Assembly (NCBI GenBank): GCA_034638255.1
Contig: JAWPGT010000122.1
Coordinates: 1-49,814 of the forward strand
Length of the DNA stretch: 49,814 bases
Reading direction: 5' to 3'
DNA from: Coprinus comatus
Lineage: Eukaryota; Basidiomycota; Agaricomycetes; Agaricales; Agaricaceae
In this document: positions 16,901 through 28,500 of the stretch, in pieces
Layout of the letters: every line of letters begins with the position of its first letter
How positions within the stretch are numbered: the first letter of the stretch is position 1
The notes under the pieces: generated by a model
Database searches by the model: none
Told to the model about the DNA's origin: nothing
What the model saw: the letters and a program-made list of their open reading frames with translations, nothing else
Position numbers and translations under genes: made by a program

Positions 16901-18661
16901 CAAGGTCCCTCCCAACCGCTCCATGTTTGGGATTCGAATCCCAGGTCTCAACCCACCCATAGAATTTTATGACCCCAACCATAACCTCCAGTCGTTCCAT
17001 TTTCTTAACCTTCAAACCCCAGCTGAAGAACTTAAAGACTCGAAATTCAAGCCTCAACCCAACCTCCCCACTGCTGGACTCTTGACTAAAACCTCCAGCC
17101 ATTCCTCCCTCGACCCTCATCTTCTTCCTCTTCCCGACGTTCTTTTTGTAGATATATGGGGTGTTCTCAGGAAATTCATACTTGTATTTGGACTTCGGAG
17201 GGGTAATGTTGGTGAGGATAGAGGTCCAGGGATTGGATCTCTTATGTCGATGAAGGCGCATAAATAGAAGTCTGAACCACTTAAACTGGAGGGGGGATAA
17301 TGCCAAGGAAACTGGTGCAGTTACTTGTTGGGAATGATAAGGATGGAGATCGTGAGCTTTATCTATTGATCATTTATTGTTGTTGAGAAACAGGATGTTA
17401 ACTTGTAGTAGGAGTAATTAAACACTGACCTGTTTTCAATACTGATCTTGTGGTCCAAATGAGATCTCCCAAGTTCGTAATGGTTGCAGTACACCAAGTC
17501 CTTCTGCCACCCCGTCATTTTGGATGAAAGTTGACATCCACCATTGCTAAACACCACTCGCACCTACTATGGTTGTTGGGATTGAGCTTGGCGGCAGGGC
17601 ATAAGGGTCAATAGTATCTGTGATTCGAATGTTACAACTTTCATATCAACTGGCGAGATCAAACCAGAACTTCAGAGATGTAAAGGTTAATACAGATAGC
17701 ACGCGAATAGGCATTGACTGTCTTCCAGAATTGATTGATCTGGAAGTATAGTATACTCTTTTGTATTTCTGGCCAGTCATATGAAAACATCCCAAGAAGA
17801 TACCAACTTTGCACATCAGAAGAATCTGCTTACATTAATGAATGAGAATATGCGTGAGTATGATTGACACCAACTACTGACCTATCTAAAGGTTCTTGGT
17901 CAAAGTTCCTAGTTTTGGCAACTCAAACCATTTTGATGATAGAGTCATGGTCGCCCACAAGCAGTTGAATAACTTTTGTGTGATTTGGGTTATCCAGGAT
18001 ATGTTCATAATTCGTATAGGGCCTATATGCGGAGCTATGGGTTCAGGGATATTGGAAGGGGAGTTTGGGAATGAGAACCTGGTCGGAATTTGGGATTTCC
18101 TTGTTTCAAGCGGATTCTAGGGAGGGAGTATTGATGTTATTGTGTAAAAGAAAGATCTGTAGATTACATACCTTAAATTCTTGCATAATTGCAGAAACAA
18201 ACCGTGCAGGAGAGGAATGATCATCTTGCTAGGCCTCTGGTATCTCCTAGCTTCATGGAGGGATTGCGAATAAGCAGAATGACTTTTGGATGGTATCTCC
18301 TCAGACAGAAATGCTACGTGGTGCAATCTTGTATTCGGGTTAGTAAGATTCATTGGTGCATAATGTGAAGTGTTATAATGCTTACTGCTAGTGTGTAGGT
18401 TTGCGAGTCGTAGAAGAGTCAATGGATCCAACAGTTACCAGATGCCACCTAGTATGGGTCGTTTGTTTAATACAAGCCAAAATTGTATAGACTGAAGCCT
18501 TTTGTAGTAGCAGTAGTAGTAGATGGATAGATTCGTGAGCAGTTTACTTGGTAGATGGAAGCCATTATATGGATTGAAGTTGGTTGTGGTGAAGAATGTT
18601 GAAGGGGATGATTAGACCGGGTACTATTACTTATATAATATATGATCCCAGAAAATTATAT
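16901..18661. other. Region without a recognisable gene
   Basis: About 1.76 kb between GypA-1 and the Plavaka element. Open frames exist on both strands near 16893-17306 (137 codons -, 114 codons +), but neither has motifs I recognise and they overlap each other. A palindrome GGGATTCGAATCCC at 16929-16942 resembles a tRNA B box but no cloverleaf can be built. A short AGTAGT microsatellite occurs near 18505-18525. One end of the Plavaka element may lie here; no terminal repeat was identified. Confidence 0.5.
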
Positions 18662-21600
18662 TTAAAAAAACGTTCTAAACGCATGATAATCTATATATCT
18701 ATTTACATAAAACTGTTGGAATGTATCGAGGGTGTCAGCCATTGAAATACTACAGTCTGTAAACTCTCCAGTCTGGTAACGAGGTACAAGATGAGCTGCA
18801 CGGTAAATAGATGCTATAGGAATTAATTCAACACATGGTTCCAAATCTTCATCAAAGTCCGACTCAACAACCCACAGACCTGTGTTTCGATTGGGTGAAT
18901 CGGGGTTCGTTTTTAAAAACCACTGTACCAGAGCACACTGGTACTGTTGATTTTCATACCAAAAGGAAAGGAATGCAAGGACTCTTGCAACTTCAAATCC
19001 TTTCATACCCAAAAGGCTAGGGTTTGAATTTACAAAAACCATATCATACCTGGGTGATCCCCTCCATGACAATGTAGCTCGGATGTACTCACAGCGCATC
19101 CCTCGAATATGATTAGAATCACTTGGCGAATGGAATATGACAGAAGCAGTATAGAAGATTGAGATTTTCGATTGGAGAATTGGGATTGTGTGATTGGGTG
19201 GCGGGTTTTCAGAATTTGAGTAGAGTTCATTATAAAGGAATTGTTGAAGGATTTTTGGGAATGTTGGAAGTTTGAGTTGTTTTGTTGTCATTTCTAGAGA
19301 CCATCGATGTTCTATAAATCCAAGAAACTAGTTTAGAATCAACGCTATAGATTCTAGAGTGAATAACATACTGGGTTTGGCTGCAAGTTTGACCTCCACC
19401 TCAACAAGTTCAGCTTTGTCATCTACATCTTCATCTTCATCTTCAAGTTCATCTTCTACACCCATGACTGGGGTTTGAGATGATGAAGCAGGTAAGATGG
19501 GGGGAGAAGCTGACAATGTTCAAGTTAGTCACACGTTTAATCAGGATAATAGAAGAACTTACAATCTGATAACATTCCAAGTTTCGTAAAATGGACCCGA
19601 GCAGCAGCTAGCATGTCGATTCGCTGGTTGGTTATGAGGATCTGCTCTAGGGGTTCATTTTTGTTTGAACGCCGCCATGGCTCTTTGACAGCTCATATGT
19701 GCATTGATTCCATGATGGATGTACAGAGTCCATTAGGAGCACCAAAAGATCGGATAAGGGATGCATAATGTTGAAAAGCATGTTGGCGAGGTAAAGAAAT
19801 ATCTTCTGGCCGAACACCCAATTCAACAAATATTTGTCGAGCATTATGGAACCTTGTGAGTACCTCCTCTAACCGGAGAACATCTGCCTCCATCAAATAC
19901 TGTTGTCGTGCTATATAACAGAATTCAAGGAAGGCACAGAATGTTTGAATTATTTCAATTGGTAAGTGACCCTTGAGTGCTGGTAGAAAAACCTTGCAAT
20001 GTACATTAGACATATTTATTTTGGACAAGAAAAATATAAGTTTACCTTCATTAATGCTTTTGAGTCCTTGCCAGTCCATTGTTTGAAGTTCCGTCCTTGA
20101 GGAAAGTGTCGAAGGCCTGTGAATGGTGGGATGATTGAAATTCTATGGAAGAAGTGAATAAAGAAATAATAAACGTGTCATGTAATACTCACCGAAAATC
20201 AATATCATCTAAAATTTTACACGCATGTTGAAAACCATGCTTAAGTTTAAGATATTCCCCTACCCATGCTACCAAATGGTCTTTAAATGTACCTTTTATG
20301 ACCTAATGAAGCAGGTCTGGTGCAATCAACTCATGAACGTCTGCACGAGGAAAGTCATTTGTGAAAGGCTACAAATGCATTAGCACAGTATGATAAAATG
20401 CAAAAGAAAAAAATGTACGGAAATATTATAGATAACACCATGCTCACCATACAGTTCTGCATTTGAATAAGTCTCAATCAACATATCTGTGATGGCTTTG
20501 GTATGCCGTCGTTCCATAAATCGTTCACTGTCTAGTTTGTCTGGTGGTGCGCAACAACTATGTTAGAGTAAGTATGAGAAGAAAGACATTCTTATTGAAG
20601 GATAATACTCACCATGGACACCATCCCTGTACAACACCTGCCACAAGGGTCTGCTCGGGGTAATCACCTATGTAAGGTCCTATACCCCATATAATGTGAC
20701 GGTAATAACCATCAGGACAATGAGCAAGCTCCGGAGTTGACATTCCCGATAATAGTGAAGAGAGTATTTTTTTGAAAGAAGAATGAAAGATCTGACAACG
20801 AAAGGTAAGGAATTCTGGATCATCTGTGTGCGCTTTATCAGCTTCAATATTTGTTAGAATCAACGTAATATTTAATAAAGGAAAAAGACTTACTTTTAGG
20901 GATAGATAAAAAGCCAACAAGGACAACTCCATTTCCATGTGCTCGACGAGCACTGTTATGAATGTTCCCAATGGACCCATAGATAGGCCAATATTCATTA
21001 TGTCCAGTTGCTATAGACACTGTGGTCTTATCACTCCCAAGAATGATTGGCACAAACATCAAGCCATGGTTGTTTGGATCTTTAGCAAGAAGTTCCTATA
21101 TTGTGTCTCAGTGTGTATTCCAGAAAAAGAAATGATAAAACACATATTACTCACTGCTTGATCCCAAGCCCAGTCTCCAGACATCACGTTTTCATAAACT
21201 CGCAAACCCTCTTTGTTGAATTGCTGGATTGGTGCAGGATCAAACATTGGAGCAAAGGTATCATCGTTAAGTATATTGCAAAAGAGTTGGCAAGGGTCCC
21301 GGAACCAGACAGTATAATCAGGTGATACCCAACTAGCATTGGGTGTTTCACATTTTTCTGGGTCGGCATTGAACGTAACACTTTGCCAAGGGACCTCACT
21401 GTAAGGTATTGCGTCGATAGTGGAATACATATCTTTATGGTTAATAAAAGGTGAGGTGTCATTGTGTTCTTCAAGTTGTTTGCCAAAAAGTCGAAGAACA
21501 CTATCAATTGTGCTGGCCAAAAATTGTTTCGAATAGAAGAGCTCTGCTGCCTCAAAGGCGTGGCGATTCTCGAATGGAAACCAGTCTCCTGTTTTATAAG

Positions 21601-22350
21601 GTTCAGGTGGAGGAGGAGGAGGAGGTATTGGGTGTGGGATTCCATTCTCGTCACATGGGGTTCCTATGCTCAAAGAGTCAGACCTTAGTATAAAATACAG
21701 TGATTGGATTCCTTACCATTGACCAGAGGATGTGAGCTGTAAGTAAAAGACTCATTGCCATTATCAGTGTCGTCATCATGGCAGGCAGGAGAAAAGTCTG
21801 ACAACTGTCAAAAAGAAACACATTAATTAGTATGTATATGAAAACAATAGCAAGAAAAAATTACGGGTGAGTTTTTACTGCCATCCGAGGCAGATAGGCT
21901 ATTTTGGTAATGTACAGGTGAATTACCAAGTTGAAAGTCTCCAGTGCTGAATTGGAGATCACTAATAGTTGGCGATTGTGGTTCAAGGTCTAAGGATTCG
22001 ACTCGTTTGTTGCCAGAATATAAGTCTTCAGCAATGTCATCATTGGCAATTGGCAATTGTGTTGCAAGTCCCACTTCGATGGGCAACATTAGGCCTTCAG
22101 AACCAGTAGAGGTGAATCCGGTATCAGTTTTTAGGGGTGTTTGGAAGTCTGCATAGCTTGAACTTGCTTGAGCAAGTTTTGGTACAGAAAAACCAGGATG
22201 CGTAACTCATAAATGCTGGGTCATTCCTGACTGGTGTCGAAGAACGCGTTTACATCCTCTGACTGGGCATGAATATTGTTTGGTATCTTGAGTAAAAGAG
22301 TCTTTAGGATGATTATGTGGATACGTGGGTTTGCGTCGAGGCCTAGGCAT
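18662..22350 (-). pseudogene. Plavaka-type transposase with N-terminal C2H2 finger, multi-exon, decayed
   Basis: Transposase of the Plavaka group of fungal class II elements. From ATG 22350: MPRPRRKPTYPH, a C2H2 finger (CPVRGC..H..H spaced CX4CX12HX4H), an acidic linker, then core blocks WFPFENRHAFEAAELFY, VYENVMSGDWAWDQA, the hallmark VPIILGSDKTTVSIATGHN / SIGNIHNSARRAHGNGVVL, CPDGYYRHIIWGIGPYIGDY, LPALKGHLPIEIIQTFCAF, AVKEPWRRSNKNEPLEQIL, and the C-terminal CALVQWFL..GLWVVE..IYRAAHLVPRY with FYVNRYIDYHAF. At least eight short introns with GT..AG borders separate the exons (for example 21810-21866). Breaks: TGA 22208-22210 inside the zinc finger, TAG 20303-20305 (Gln expected in LLHQVIKG), TGA 19693-19695. 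Two TGAs fit CGA decay. Near full length, so recently inactivated. Terminal repeats not found. Confidence 0.9.
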
Positions 22351-22515
22351 AATGGTGAACTTGGAGAGTTGAGGAGAGCCGGAGAGGAGTAACTTTTGTA
22401 GAAATGTATTGAATTGGTGTAGTAATGGTAGTGATCATCGGGTTGCCTTTGCTCGGGACTTAGCTTAGCACTTAGAATGAACTTTGCATCATTTCAACTT
22501 ACCTTTTTTTTCACT

Positions 22516-22828
22516 ATGTCTAACATCCCCGAAACACCTTCCCAACCAAATCCAGGTCATATGCAGACATGCTCCCGCAATGCAACAGCTCATCCTGGAA
22601 CTGCCATGAAGGAAGCTCTTCGTATACATACACGCTGAGCACCAGAGGAGATCCAAAAAGAGAAGGACGCGAAATTGGCGCGCCGTTTAGCGAAGGAGGC
22701 AGCCTAAGCACAGAAGAAGGTTAATCAAGGACGAGTTGCTGCTCTTGAGAAAGAAACTGTTGCTCTTGAAGCAATACGTGTTGCACAACACCCTCGTAAA
22801 CTTCCCAGGGACACTGATAGTATGTATC
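22516..22828 (+). pseudogene. First exon of a gene split by GypB (coiled-coil-like N terminus)
   Basis: ATG at 22516 starts MSNIPETPSQPNPGHM, followed by TAHPGTAMKEALRIHTR, PEEIQKEKDAKLARRLAKE and AALEKETVALEAIR, a charged, probably coiled-coil stretch. This pattern resembles a multicopy protein family common near transposons in agaricomycetes; I recognise the style but cannot name a domain. TGA at 22636 (CGA expected) and TAA at 22705 (CAA expected) interrupt the frame. The exon ends at a good splice donor, GTATGT (about 22820), and GypB begins 9 bp into that intron. The gene is divergent from the Plavaka transposase with only 165 bp between start codons. The rest is probably 31926-33887. 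Confidence 0.65.
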
Positions 22829-23358
22829 TGTTATGATCTTGCCTATACCTCCGTTTCGGTATAGACGATGCTACGATGGACCTCTTCAAGGTGCTCATAG
22901 GAGGAGAACGTCTACTCTTACTGAGACTACTTTCAGGGGATGACCTCCACAGTACTCAGACTGTAGATCACAGGTGTTCCTTACTAGTAAGCCATTCGTG
23001 CAGGAGTTAGAGCTGACTCCGAGTTCTAGGGTTATCAGGCAGAGGACAAAGAGTGAGATAGCAGAGAGAACGAGAGACATTAGAGTATTAAGCTGAAGCT
23101 TAATCTCTGTTGCTGTCCATGTATTTATACAACTACGATGTACAGGTTGTAGGCTGTGTGTGATACATGTGAGACAGGAAGGTAAAACTATCTACAGCTG
23201 AAACGGTGAGTGAAACGACAAGTGGAAGTCCATAGAAAGTACTAGTCCAAGGCTATATGAAACAGTAGTCCAAGGCTATGTGAAACGAGTAAGAGAAAGT
23301 ACACTATCGTCCATCATTAGTTCTAATGATTAGTCGTGATAAATATGAAACTGTAACA
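22829..23358 (-). repeat. LTR D (3' LTR of GypB), 530 bp
   Basis: On the + strand TGTTATGATC .. CTGTAACA. Next to it in element sense is the polypurine tract AGAAAGGGGATAA (23359-23371 complement). At most differing sites LTR E keeps CG where D has TG or CA, so D has lost more CpG. The stretch 23372-23868 between this LTR and ORF3 has no clear gene. Confidence 0.93.
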
Positions 23359-23868
23359 TTATCCCCTTTCTAGAGAACTAGTCCATAGTTCATAAATAAT
23401 AGTTCAAGGTAGTAGTCCAGACAAAAATAATAAAAAGGAAGGAAAGAGTACTCAAAGAAAATAAGTCCACATTTAGACACGTCTGTCATAGCGAGAGGGT
23501 CGAGTTTGATAGGCGGGCAATGGAGTGGGTGGTCTGGCAGGGAGAGGGTGGCATACTGCTGAAGTGGGGATTTCCCAAAGAGGAGGAGTGTGTGAAATGC
23601 AGTGTAGGAACTGGGAGGGGTGACGGATTTCATCTACTCAGCGGTTGTCTTGTTCATCTTGATAGGTGACTCGGTTAGGTGGCAATCTGGGGTTAACCCA
23701 TGGTCTGGCATCTCCTTGATAGTTTCCATCATTCTCCAAGTTGGCAGGAAAGGGACACTCGTTTGTAAGAGGAGCGAGGGTTCGACGAGCCAGAATTCAA
23801 TCCGAAGTGGGATGAGTGGTTAACAGATAGGTGGTGGTGAATTCGGGGTTTTGGTTCTCATCAAGACG

Positions 23869-25518
23869 TCAAGGGAGAGGAGTGAGGAGGGAGGAAGTAT
23901 GTCCGACATGATGAAATTGTAGTCCATGAGCTTTCTGGGTACCAAAGATCTTGGGAGTGATTTGATCTTGAGCTCTTGTAAGTGCAATGGGAGTGGCTGG
24001 TTCCAGGGGCTCAGGAGTATTGAGTTGAGAGACAATGACTGGGGATGTGGGTCGATTCTTGCAAGTCCAGGAATAATGTCCCATGGTATTGCAGAATCGG
24101 CATTGGTAGTCAGGGCATGACGATCCAATGTGTCTGACTAATCCACAGACAATGCAACCGTAATCGTAACACTTCTTTTCTTCGTCAGTGAACTGGTTGT
24201 AGACCAGTAAGGGAATATCCTTCTTCATGATATCTTCCTTCAACTTGTAGACTGGGAACCTTCCAAACCATTGCTCAAAATCCTCAGAACCGATGATCTT
24301 ATCAGCTAGTTCCTTTAATGACGATGCATAGTGAACTGCTCTTGACGACTCGAATGGTGGGTTGGAGATATTTCATAAGATATGGGCCTCTCGTCGGTTT
24401 GGGGGATGGTAAAGAGCAGGCGTGGTGTATCAATACGGATATCTGGAACCAAGGTTGGCGAATGGATGGTCTGGGGTGATTGGATAGGTATTGGGGATGT
24501 CGGTAAGGAGATTGGTGGGAGGAACCTGGCTAGCTGGGAGGCTGGGGTTCTCACGTCCAACATTTCTAGGAACATTCGATCCCGTTGGGTCATCTGGTCA
24601 TGGAGGGTTGGTTGTGGGGGTAGAGGCTTCTGAGATCTCCGATGCACAGGCGAGGTACTCGGTAACGGTCTCCCCGAGTTGTTGAACGAAGTATAATTGT
24701 GCCAAGCGACCGGGTGTGGAGGTTGGAACATATCGTTCTGCTCATGCTGTCGACGCAATGTGGGTGAGGACATTCCAGAGTTCATAGAGTTTCTCGAAAT
24801 ATGGAAGGGAGAGAAACTCGGCATTGGATCCAGCTGGTAACTCTCATGGTGCCTCTCCATCCTCGTGGTAGGAGAGCATGTTTGGATGTCCAACTTCCCT
24901 TCTCCAGTTATAGTGATTTCCCCATTCCGATGTACTTGAATTATGAACGGAGGGGGTGGCAGGTACGCTTCTCGGGTGAATTTCCATCGCAAATACTGGT
25001 TCAGGTGAGTTACCATCTGACCTAGAGGGTGTAGTGGTCGGTCGTTCAATGAGGGGAGAGACTGCGTCTGGGGTTGCAATGCGGGGTATGGGGTGAGCAA
25101 TGGGTGTCTCTGTTTGATCCATGGTAGGTGGAATGGCATTGAACCTTGCCAGGACAATAGCTGCGGCGAGTTGGGGTTCTTCAATCAGAGTTGTTCCAGG
25201 TGGGTAAGTATCACAAGCAATAAGAGTGTCAATGTGCAGGCGATTGAGAATGTGAGGAGGAATATCCTCGATAGCAGTATCAAGAAGAACTTGAACTTCT
25301 GGATCGTCCAGTCGAAGTTGGTTAGGATCAAAAGCTGGATTGAAAGCAAGAGGAGTATTGATAGCTCCTGTTGTAGATGCAGTTTGAGGGGGTGTGGTTA
25401 TTGGTGACAGAAAGGTGTCGTTGGTGGTTGAGCTTAGGCTCGGTGTGGAAGATGAATGAGAGGAGGGCGAGTATTCAAGAGGAGAGGGGCCTGAGGTAGA
25501 GTCTTGTTGTTGGGTCAT
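23869..25518 (-). pseudogene. GypB ORF3: third ORF with two CCHC zinc knuckles, broken by TGA stops
   Basis: Begins at ATG 25518, whose ATG overlaps the pol stop as ATGA (25518-25515). One frame runs through Ser/Thr/Pro-rich N-terminal sequence (DSTSGPSPLEYSP), a hydrophobic segment (VQVLLDTAIEDIPPHIL), a helical stretch (RLAQLYFVQQLGETVTEYL) that loosely resembles Gag capsid helices, and then C455-C458-H463-C468 and C473-C476-H481-C486, both exact CX2CX4HX4C knuckles. In-frame TGA codons occur at 24844-24846 and near 24768, 24590 and 24435; all are TGA, as expected from CGA decay. After the stop at 23869 the frame stays open a further short distance, so the original end may be later. Same position and architecture as GypA ORF3 although the sequences are barely alike. 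Function inferred only: nucleic-acid binding. Confidence 0.75.
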
Positions 25519-28500
25519 TTATATCTGCGAGGGGGGGTAGAGAGTGTCTTCTTTGGAGGAGCCCTTTTAAGTGAAAGGCGATGGTTCTTCTGGTATTCTC
25601 CAAACAGTTCTTTTGCTGAATCTGAAACATTCTCTTCTGGTTCCCAAGTATTCTCTGAGTCAGGAAATCCCTTCCATTTGATCAAATACTTCATTTTGTT
25701 TCTACTCCTTTTGTGATTGATGATTGCTTTGACTTCCCAGTGTTCTTCTCCATCTATCAAATCAGGGATGGTTTCAGAGGAAGGCTTATTTGGGTTGATC
25801 TCGTTTTGAACTGCGGGTTTCAACAGAGCCACATGAAACGTATCATAGATCTTCCATGAAGTTGGTAGAAGCAGTTGATAAGTCAGAGGTCCTTTGCGTT
25901 TTAGGATCTTGAATGGACCTTGACGTTTCGGCTTGATCTTCGATGATTGGTATTGGATGGGAAGGTTCTTTGCATTTAGATAAACTTCATCCCCTTCATT
26001 ATAGGTTGGATAATGAGGGCGTTTGACATGAGAAGCTATCACTTTAGCTGCGGATTGATAGGCTAGCAGTGCTTTGTGTCTGAAACGATCAAGTTTTCGA
26101 ACATGATCATCGACTGATGGTGCACCAGATTCTTCCATGACATTGGGGAAGGATGGTGGATTTGTTCCAGTCATAATTTCTAGTGGTGATCGTTTGTTGG
26201 CGGCATGGGGACGGGAGTTGTAACTGAATTTGAGAAGTGGAAGTGCGTCGACCCAGTCGTTTGGTTGGTTGTTGCAGTAGATCGAGAGATATGTTTCAAT
26301 CTCTTGATTAGCTCGTTCTGTTGCACCATCTGTTTGGGGATGGTATGCCGTAGAAGGTTTCCAGTTGATCTGGAGCATCTCAAAGAACCTTTGGGCAGCT
26401 TTAGAAGCAAAACGAGGATCACGATCTGAGACAATAGTGTTGGGGGTACCAAACCGTTTGTAGACATTGTCGATCAGGAGTCTCGAAATATCGGCAAAGG
26501 TGCAGGTTTTCAACATTGGACAGAGTATTATCCCCTTCGATAATCCGCGATCTATCACGGATAATATAGAATCAAATTTTCCGCAAGGAGGGAGATCGGT
26601 AATTAAGTCCATAGCTATATCGCCAAAAACGCGCATGGATTCGGATGGAGGAAGTGGTTGGAATGGAGGTTTTGCAGGATTCCGATCAATCTTGAATTGT
26701 TGGCATTGTGGACAGGCTTTGACATAGTTGGTAATGAAATCGCACATTCCAGGCCATTTCACTATTAACTGGATTCGTCTTAATGTTTCATCTATTCCAG
26801 GGTGTCCTGCGGAATGATGATCATGATGCTGTGCTAGAAGCAGTTGTTTCTCTTTCAGAGTGGGTTCTTGAGCAATTAAGGCAGGTTCAGTTGAAGTGGC
26901 GTTTAGGAATAGCTTGTTTGGTAAAACCACAATGTCCACATTTTCTTCGGCAGAGTCAAAGTTATGATCTGGTCGTCTAGAAAGTGCATCTGCAGCAGGA
27001 ATTTCTTTTCCTGGTTTGTGTTTTATCACAAAGTTGTATTTCTGCAGTTCAGCCCATGTACGAGCTTGACGACGTGACAGCTTCTGCGAATCTTGCCAAA
27101 AACGGAGATTGTTGTGATCACTGTGCACAGTTACTATATGTGGTGATCCCAGTAGGTAGTGGTGCCAGTCATCAAAAGCTTGTTTGATCGCAAGGAGTTC
27201 TTTGTCCGGAGTTGGATAGTTGCGTTCCGCAGGTCCAAGGGATTTAGAACGGAATGCACAAGGACGAGTAACTCCATTATCATCAGTTTGACATAGAACA
27301 CCGCCTGTTGCAAAGTCAGAAGCGTCTGTTTCAACATGGAATGGTTTGTGAGGATCGGGAGTGAGAAGAATAGATCCGTTCGCAAACATGTCCTTAACAG
27401 TGTTAAAAGCTTCTTCTGCTTCTGGGGTCCATTTGAATGCTACCGATTTGCATAGAAGGTCATTTAGAGGACGGGTGATATTGGCGTAGTTTCTGATGAA
27501 TTTTTGGTAGAAGTTTGCAAATCCTAAGAACTTTCTAACTTCGCGTTGTGATGTTGGTGTAGGCCATTCTGCAATTCCAGCAAGTTTGTCTTCTGACATG
27601 GTGATACTGTTCTGGCTTATCATCATTCCTAGGAATTCTATGGAGGTTTTCTCGAATTCGCATTTCTCGGTCTTGAGGTAAAGATCGTTTTCTTGGACTC
27701 TTTTTAGAACTTCAAGAGTCATCTTGTTAAGATCTTGCTTGTTATCAGAGAAAATGAGAATGTCATCCATATAGACAATAACTGCTGTACAACCAGGTTT
27801 GTCAATGAGGTCTCGGAAGATACGATCCATCATTGCCTGGAACGTTGCAGGAGAGTTTGTCATTCCAAAGAACATAACAGTAGGTTCGAAAAGACCAAAT
27901 GGAGTTTTGAATGCTCCTTTCCATTGGTCTCCATCAAAGATGCAAACGTTGTTATATCCAAGACGAACGTCCATTTTGGTGAAGTATTTAGCTCCACGGA
28001 GGTGGTCCATAATTGAGCTGACATTAGGAATGGGATAGGCGTTTTTCACAGTGTGGGAATTGAGATAGCGATAATCTTGACATGGTCTAAGAGACTTTCC
28101 ATCTTTCTTATTGACGAAAAAGAATGGTGATGCCATAGGAGATTTAGATGGTCGGATATATCCTTTGGCTAGGTTCTCGTCAAGAAAGGTCTTTAATTCA
28201 TCCATTTCAGCCGGTGCAAGGCGATATGGTTTGTAAGACTTTGGAGTGAAGGTTTCTTTTAGATCAATGCGATGATCACAAGGTCGTGATGGAGGAAATC
28301 GTTCTGAGGCCTTCTTGTCAAAGACAGGAAGATATTTCCATAATGTTCTAGGAACTATTTCCTTTGGATCAGAAGATGTGGCTTTTGCATGCTTTTGAGA
28401 TATTAGTTGGGATGCAGAAGTTTTGGCATTGATTTGTATGGGGCGGCCAGCCAATCCAGTGTCAAGGGTATCAGGGAGCGATTGTGCAGCAATGCGGAGG

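Noticed and set aside
16929..16942. Possible tRNA gene (GGGATTCGAATCCC)
   Set aside because: The T-loop pairing is wrong on both strands, and no matching acceptor stem or A box is found at the right distance.
16893..17306. 137-codon minus-strand and 114-codon plus-strand frames right of LTR C
   Set aside because: They overlap on opposite strands and neither shows recognisable motifs or intron/exon structure.
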